A stretch of 52,544 bases of DNA from a virus: positions 1-52,544 of the IMG/VR virus record IMGVR_UViG_3300013188_000002. One strand, written 5' to 3'. Shown here piece after piece: positions 48,887 to 52,544 of this stretch. Position 1 is the first letter of the stretch. The number at the start of each line of letters is the position of its first letter. The position numbers and the translations under genes were made by a program. A model generated the notes under the pieces. It made no database searches. It saw only the letters and a program-made list of their open reading frames with translations, and was not told the DNA's origin.

Positions 48887-49539
48887 TGCCTAATAGAAAG
48901 TTTTCCGAATTAGTCACTAGACTCGCTCCAAGCGTCCCTGGCGCTCCTAACGTTGTTGTAGAGCAGTATGTGCGGGACGCGGCTATAGAGGCGTGTGAGC
49001 GCACTCTAGCATGGCGTCATGAGCAAGCCCCTATAAGACTTAATAAAGGCGGACATGACTATGCGTATGAACCACCAGATTACGCTGAGGTGCATGCGAT
49101 TATTACCGCTACTGTAAACGGTAATAAACTGAAGTCCGTGTCTCTAGATCATTTACATGATTTATACCCTAAGTGGCCGTATGGAGCAGCTAATGAACAG
49201 GCTGAGCCTAGATATATTACAACCATTGATGTTGATAATTTTGCTGTAGCTCCCATTCCAGACGGTATCACTAACTATGACGTTCGTATGATAGTTGCTT
49301 GTAAGCCACTAAGAACAGCGGAGGAAATGGATAAAACTGTGCTTGATGATTTAGAGAATGTGATCATGCACGGTGCGCTACAACATCTTCTGGTGCTGCC
49401 CGAGCGAACATGGAGTGATAGAGAACTAGCTTCATACCATGCAAAACAGTTTGCATATAAATTATCAGAGCGTAGAGCCAGAGCTAACCTTGGTACAGGC
49501 AGAGGTTCTATGCGTGTACAAAATCAACGATTTGCGTGA
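48886..49539 (+). CDS. Tail connector / tail tubular A-like protein (217 aa)
   Basis: It overlaps the previous TAA by one base. The sequence holds YVRDAAIEACERTLAWRHE, a pattern common in podovirus connector proteins, then FAVAPIPDGITNYDVRMIVACKPLRTAEEMDKTVLDDLENVIMHGALQHLLVLPE and a basic end. Helical outer and strand inner parts fit a second connector ring (T7 gp11-like position). No direct homology is claimed. Confidence 0.55.
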   Translation: MPNRKFSELVTRLAPSVPGAPNVVVEQYVRDAAIEACERTLAWRHEQAPIRLNKGGHDYAYEPPDYAEVHAIITATVNGNKLKSVSLDHLHDLYPKWPYGAANEQAEPRYITTIDVDNFAVAPIPDGITNYDVRMIVACKPLRTAEEMDKTVLDDLENVIMHGALQHLLVLPERTWSDRELASYHAKQFAYKLSERRARANLGTGRGSMRVQNQRFA

Positions 49540-49547
49540 GGTAAGCT

Positions 49548-49889
49548 ATGGCGGATACAATTAGATTAGTAAAAGGTGATGCAAAACCCGTTGTTATACT
49601 TACGCTTACTGATGAGTCTACCGACAGTGCTTTAGATGTTTCCCCAGCGGGTACAACTGTATCTGTGCGTTTTCGTAAAGCTAATACCGACACGCTACTT
49701 AGCACAATTACTTGTAGTAACGTTACCAATGGTACAGATGGCAAAGTTCAGTTTGATTTTTCAGGTGGCGTATTAGATAGCGTAGATGCAGGACAGTACG
49801 AAGGTGAAGTAGTTGTTACTACCTCAGGCGCTGGTACACAGACAGTATATGAACTATTAAGTTTTAGAGTAAGGGATAACCTTACATGA
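49548..49889 (+). CDS. Small beta-sandwich tail protein (113 aa)
   Basis: It has alternating strands (TIRLVKGDAKPVVILTLTDE, TTVSVRFRKANTDTLLSTITC, GQYEGEVVVTTSGAG, YELLSFRVRD), like the N-terminal upper-baseplate/BppU-type domain or a fibre-anchoring protein. It overlaps the next gene by 4 bp. Likely a tail or collar component, inferred from fold style and place. Confidence 0.5.
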   Translation: MADTIRLVKGDAKPVVILTLTDESTDSALDVSPAGTTVSVRFRKANTDTLLSTITCSNVTNGTDGKVQFDFSGGVLDSVDAGQYEGEVVVTTSGAGTQTVYELLSFRVRDNLT

Positions 49890-51301
49890 AGATAGGTCTT
49901 AGCGTCAGTGTAGTATCTTTTAGTGCTTTTGCTGCGGTAAGTAATATATCTGTTACTGCGGAAGCAGCATACGTAGTTGCTGATGTTGCCGCAAAAACTA
50001 TTATACTTGACAGTGCTGATCGACCTTTTGTCTTACCACAAACTAATTTAGCATCTGAATCTGTTACAGTTAGTGATGTTGGGGACGGAATTAATGTTGA
50101 AATAGATTTACAAAAAGATTTTGAAACTTTTAAGACTGACGGCCCAGATATAACTGACTCTGATCCTGTGTTTCTTGTTGAGCCTGACTTTAGTGATTCG
50201 GTAATAGTAACTGACGCGCAGCTTGTTGTAACGTTTGACGATGTAGCAGACTTTGACCCATCTACGCCAGCTGTGGATTTTGACCCTGTAAGTATTACAG
50301 AGGCTGACGCCAAAGATGTTACGGTTGCAGAGCTGGCCGATAACGACGATGTATCTGTAACCGAAGCTATCTCTAATCAACCTGATATACCTAAGTCTGA
50401 TGCTGTTACAGCTACTGAAGTTAGTGTGCTAAATCCACAACTTGCTAAATCAGAGACGTTAACTGTAACTGACGCTGTTGATGATTTTGATGTAGATAAG
50501 GTATTGGCTGACTCAGTGTCTGTTACTGAGGCTATAGAGAATGAAGTAACTTTACCTCAGTCTGATTCTGTGTCTGCTGTGCAGTCAAATGTTAAAACGT
50601 TTACATCTAATGTAGACTTTGATCTTTCCGATGCTGACGTAGACCCAGACCCAGTTACAGCTACAGATGCTATTGATGATTTTGATTTCGATAAAGGCGT
50701 TACTGACACAGCGTCTATAACTGAGTCAGATGCCAAAAACGTTACAGTTGCAGAGTTGGCTGACAGCGATACAGCTTCTGTGGTAGAGTCTATTGCGCTT
50801 GATCCTGAAAGCGTTCTGACTGATTCCCTCACAGCCGTGGAAGGGATCAAGCTTAATCCTGACATACCAGTATCCGACACTGTATCTGCTACAGAAGCGC
50901 AAGTATTTGATATGCGGCCAGAACTTTCTGATACTGCAACTGCTACGGAAAGCATAAATACTTTACTTACTCTTGGCGAGTCTAGCTATGTGTATCCAGA
51001 TTTTGTTTCTGTTTCAGATGGTTATAGAGGTGGGTTTATAGAAGAACCTTACTCTTATACCATTTCTAGTGTAGAGTATTTTGTACCTTATACAGGTGTT
51101 ATAGGATCAGCAGAAACACTCAATACTGTAATACTTAACGCTGACCGTGTAACAGCACCAGATACAAGTTCTTCTGGACTTGTTGTCAACTTTCATTATA
51201 CTGATGTTGACGAAGATGACCGCGTTATGGGCGGATACATGTATAACCAAACGCCTCTGTGTGCCGGTAACAGCACGGTAGGCCAACGAGCAATCTTGTA
51301 A
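49886..51301 (+). CDS. Acidic repeat-containing virion protein (471 aa)
   Basis: An N-terminal hydrophobic segment (SVVSFSAFAAVSNI) is followed by about 330 residues of degenerate repeats built on 'SDSV-x-VTEA' (ADSVSVTEAIENE, SDTVSATEAQV). Two longer units are doubled: DAK(D/N)VTVAELAD at ~140 and ~283, and DA(V/I)DDFD(V/F)DK near ~196 and ~262. The last ~110 residues are a separate folded end (YVYPDFVSVSDGYRGGF, VIGSAETLNTVIL). It is probably an elongated tail or head fibre. Confidence 0.6.
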   Translation: MKIGLSVSVVSFSAFAAVSNISVTAEAAYVVADVAAKTIILDSADRPFVLPQTNLASESVTVSDVGDGINVEIDLQKDFETFKTDGPDITDSDPVFLVEPDFSDSVIVTDAQLVVTFDDVADFDPSTPAVDFDPVSITEADAKDVTVAELADNDDVSVTEAISNQPDIPKSDAVTATEVSVLNPQLAKSETLTVTDAVDDFDVDKVLADSVSVTEAIENEVTLPQSDSVSAVQSNVKTFTSNVDFDLSDADVDPDPVTATDAIDDFDFDKGVTDTASITESDAKNVTVAELADSDTASVVESIALDPESVLTDSLTAVEGIKLNPDIPVSDTVSATEAQVFDMRPELSDTATATESINTLLTLGESSYVYPDFVSVSDGYRGGFIEEPYSYTISSVEYFVPYTGVIGSAETLNTVILNADRVTAPDTSSSGLVVNFHYTDVDEDDRVMGGYMYNQTPLCAGNSTVGQRAIL

Positions 51302-51312
51302 AGGAGCTAACC

Positions 51313-51753
51313 ATGATCCAAGATTCTATCAAAATGACCGGTGAACTTCGTATCACGGTTACTAATCCTGAGGGTAACATTACTCAAGAAACTGTTATCC
51401 CAAACCTTGTAGTTACTGCGGGTAAAAACCTCATTGCTTCTCGGCTAAAAGACACAACTGATGGTGCTATGTCTCACATGGCTATTGGCACGGGCACAAC
51501 TGCTGCGGCAGCTGGCAACACTGCGCTAGTCACTGAAGCAGGTCGTGTTGCCCTTACTTCTACTACGGTCACAAACAACGCAGTGGCATACGTTGCTACG
51601 TTTGGAGCAGGTACAGGCACCGGTGCAATCACCGAAGCAGGTCTGTTTAACGCTAGCTCTTCAGGCACAATGTTGTGCCGCACAGTGTTTTCTGTTATCA
51701 ACAAAGGAGCAGCTGATACTCTAGGTATTACATGGACTGTCACTGTTAACTAA
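51313..51753 (+). CDS. Tail-associated structural protein (146 aa)
   Basis: The ATG follows AAGGAG. The product has MTGELRITVTNPEGNITQETVIPNLVVTAGKNLIASRL, then MSHMAIGTGTTAAAAGNTAL and AITEAGLFNASSSGTMLCRTVFSVINKGAADTLGITWTV. The 'VTxAG..LIA..L', 'MAIGTGTTAA' and 'EAGLFNA' blocks are typical of small phage tail-fibre associated proteins. Located just ahead of the glycine-rich fibre gene. Confidence 0.65.
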   Translation: MIQDSIKMTGELRITVTNPEGNITQETVIPNLVVTAGKNLIASRLKDTTDGAMSHMAIGTGTTAAAAGNTALVTEAGRVALTSTTVTNNAVAYVATFGAGTGTGAITEAGLFNASSSGTMLCRTVFSVINKGAADTLGITWTVTVN

Positions 51754-51764
51754 GGAATCGTAAG

Positions 51765-52544
51765 ATGGGCTTGAAATTTGCTAACAATGCCTTCGGCACG
51801 CTAAGTGCTGGTATAACAAATTCAGCTACGAGTATCACCCTTTCTAGTGGGCAGGGTGCTCGTTTCCCTACTCTTGCCGTTGGTGACTATTTCTACGCAA
51901 CGTTAATTGACACTAGCAATAACTTAGAGATTGTAAAAGTTACAGCTAGGTCTACTGATGTTTTGACTGCTACACGAGCGCAAGATAACACTACAGCTCG
52001 TGCATTTGCTATCGGAGATCGTATAGAGCTTCGTATTACAGCAGCTACGCTTGAAGAAGTAGTATCAGGGGCTACAGTTTTAACCGACCAAAGTCCTCAG
52101 TTGGGCGGCAATTTGGACTTAAATAGCCAAGACATCACAGGCACGGGTAACATAGATATTACCGGTGACATTGATGCTTCTAGCGAATTTAAGATAGGCG
52201 GCACAGTTTTAGCTGACAGTGATGGGATTCATGTACCTCAGCTATCATCTAACCCTTCTTCTCCTGTAGAAGGTCAGATGTATTACAATACAACCAATAA
52301 AGTTATCTATAATTGGGATGGCAGCCAGTGGCTACAAATGTCCAATAAGTTTACAGGCAGCGGCGGAACTGAAAGCACTTCAGGTGGCTACAAATTTCAC
52401 TTATTTACTACGTCTGGTACTTTTGTAGCTGATACAGCAGGTATAATTGACGTTCTTATTATAGCTGGCGGCGGCGGAGGCGGCGGCTGGGGCGGCGGAG
52501 GCGGAGCCGGTGGGCTTGTTGACGCTACTTCTGCGTCTATTAGT
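51765..52544 (+). CDS. Glycine-rich tail fibre protein, N-terminal part (runs off the window)
   Basis: The frame opens at the ATG 51765 and stays open to the last base (260 codons). Residues 1-100 (NNAFGTLSAGIT, FPTLAVGDYFYA, NNLEIVKVTARSTD) are almost the same as in the fibre gene at 770. The middle (LNSQDITGTGNIDITGDIDA, SSPVEGQMYYNTTNKVIYNWDGSQW) is a common fibre segment, and the end is glycine-rich (IIAGGGGGGGWGGGGGAGG). It very likely continues into the partial gene at 1-370 through a short missing stretch. Confidence 0.7.
   Translation, partial: MGLKFANNAFGTLSAGITNSATSITLSSGQGARFPTLAVGDYFYATLIDTSNNLEIVKVTARSTDVLTATRAQDNTTARAFAIGDRIELRITAATLEEVVSGATVLTDQSPQLGGNLDLNSQDITGTGNIDITGDIDASSEFKIGGTVLADSDGIHVPQLSSNPSSPVEGQMYYNTTNKVIYNWDGSQWLQMSNKFTGSGGTESTSGGYKFHLFTTSGTFVADTAGIIDVLIIAGGGGGGGWGGGGGAGGLVDATSASIS

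Noticed and set aside
1-52544. tRNA genes, CRISPR arrays, insertion sequences or an integrase
   Set aside because: I looked for T-arm signatures, regularly spaced repeats, terminal inverted repeats and recombinase motifs and saw none. A tRNAscan or HMM search could still change this.
52500-52544. Frameshift in a circular glycine-rich gene
   Set aside because: A missing stretch between the two ends explains the frame difference more simply than a true frameshift in a complete circle.

Overview
The window looks like a nearly complete genome of a virulent, short-tailed (podovirus-type) marine phage, opened inside a glycine-rich tail gene. The right end (51765-52544) holds the 5' part of that gene and the left end (1-370) holds its 3' part. 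The two halves do not join in frame, so a short stretch is probably missing or the assembly broke in the GGCGGAGGC-rich repeat. The marine assignment rests on many small proteins I associate with marine phages (the basic proteins at 47370-47998, the tail-tip gene at 381, the zinc-ribbon gene at 36659). I see no tape-measure, sheath or major tail-tube gene; instead there is a cluster of internal virion proteins ending in a 2580-residue giant, which points to a podovirus. No integrase, tRNA, CRISPR array, insertion sequence or RNA polymerase was seen, so transcription probably relies on the host enzyme.

There are two large transcription blocks. The rightward block starts at a divergent control region (38893-39227). 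It runs through packaging (small and large terminase, 39228-41528), portal, scaffold, capsid and connectors (41678-49539) and tail or fibre proteins (49548-52544, then 1-2253). It continues with a cassette of small membrane proteins, holin and endolysin (2407-5066), a probable nozzle (5066-7438) and the internal virion proteins, including a lytic transglycosylase and the giant protein (7438-21100). A strong terminator with a candidate promoter behind it separates terminase from the portal operon.

The leftward block (38892 down to 21097) is the early/replication arm. It begins with small proteins, including two paralogues (38530-38892 and 37076-37441) that flank a 633-bp AT-rich non-coding stretch with repeats. 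It then has a MoxR-type AAA+ ATPase, a DUF3150-like protein and a metallopeptidase-like/VWA protein with three uncharacterised partners (36204 down to 31289). A zinc-ribbon protein and a proteasome/HslV-like Ntn hydrolase follow. The replication module is a DUF6378-like protein, family A DNA polymerase, Cas4/RecB-like nuclease, VRR-NUC nuclease, SNF2-type helicase, a small coiled-coil protein, a probable ssDNA-binding protein, a small HTH protein and a fused AEP primase-DUF927 helicase. The two blocks meet tail to tail with a 4-bp overlap at 21097-21100.

Points of most interest are the MoxR/VWA module, the HslV-like hydrolase with an exposed N-terminal threonine, the leucine at the position of E. 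coli Pol I Phe762 in the DNA polymerase, four leftward-strand hairpins that all carry a GCAA tetraloop, a possible leaderless small-terminase mRNA, and a duplicated tail-fibre N-terminal module. All functions come from reading motifs by eye; no database search was run.
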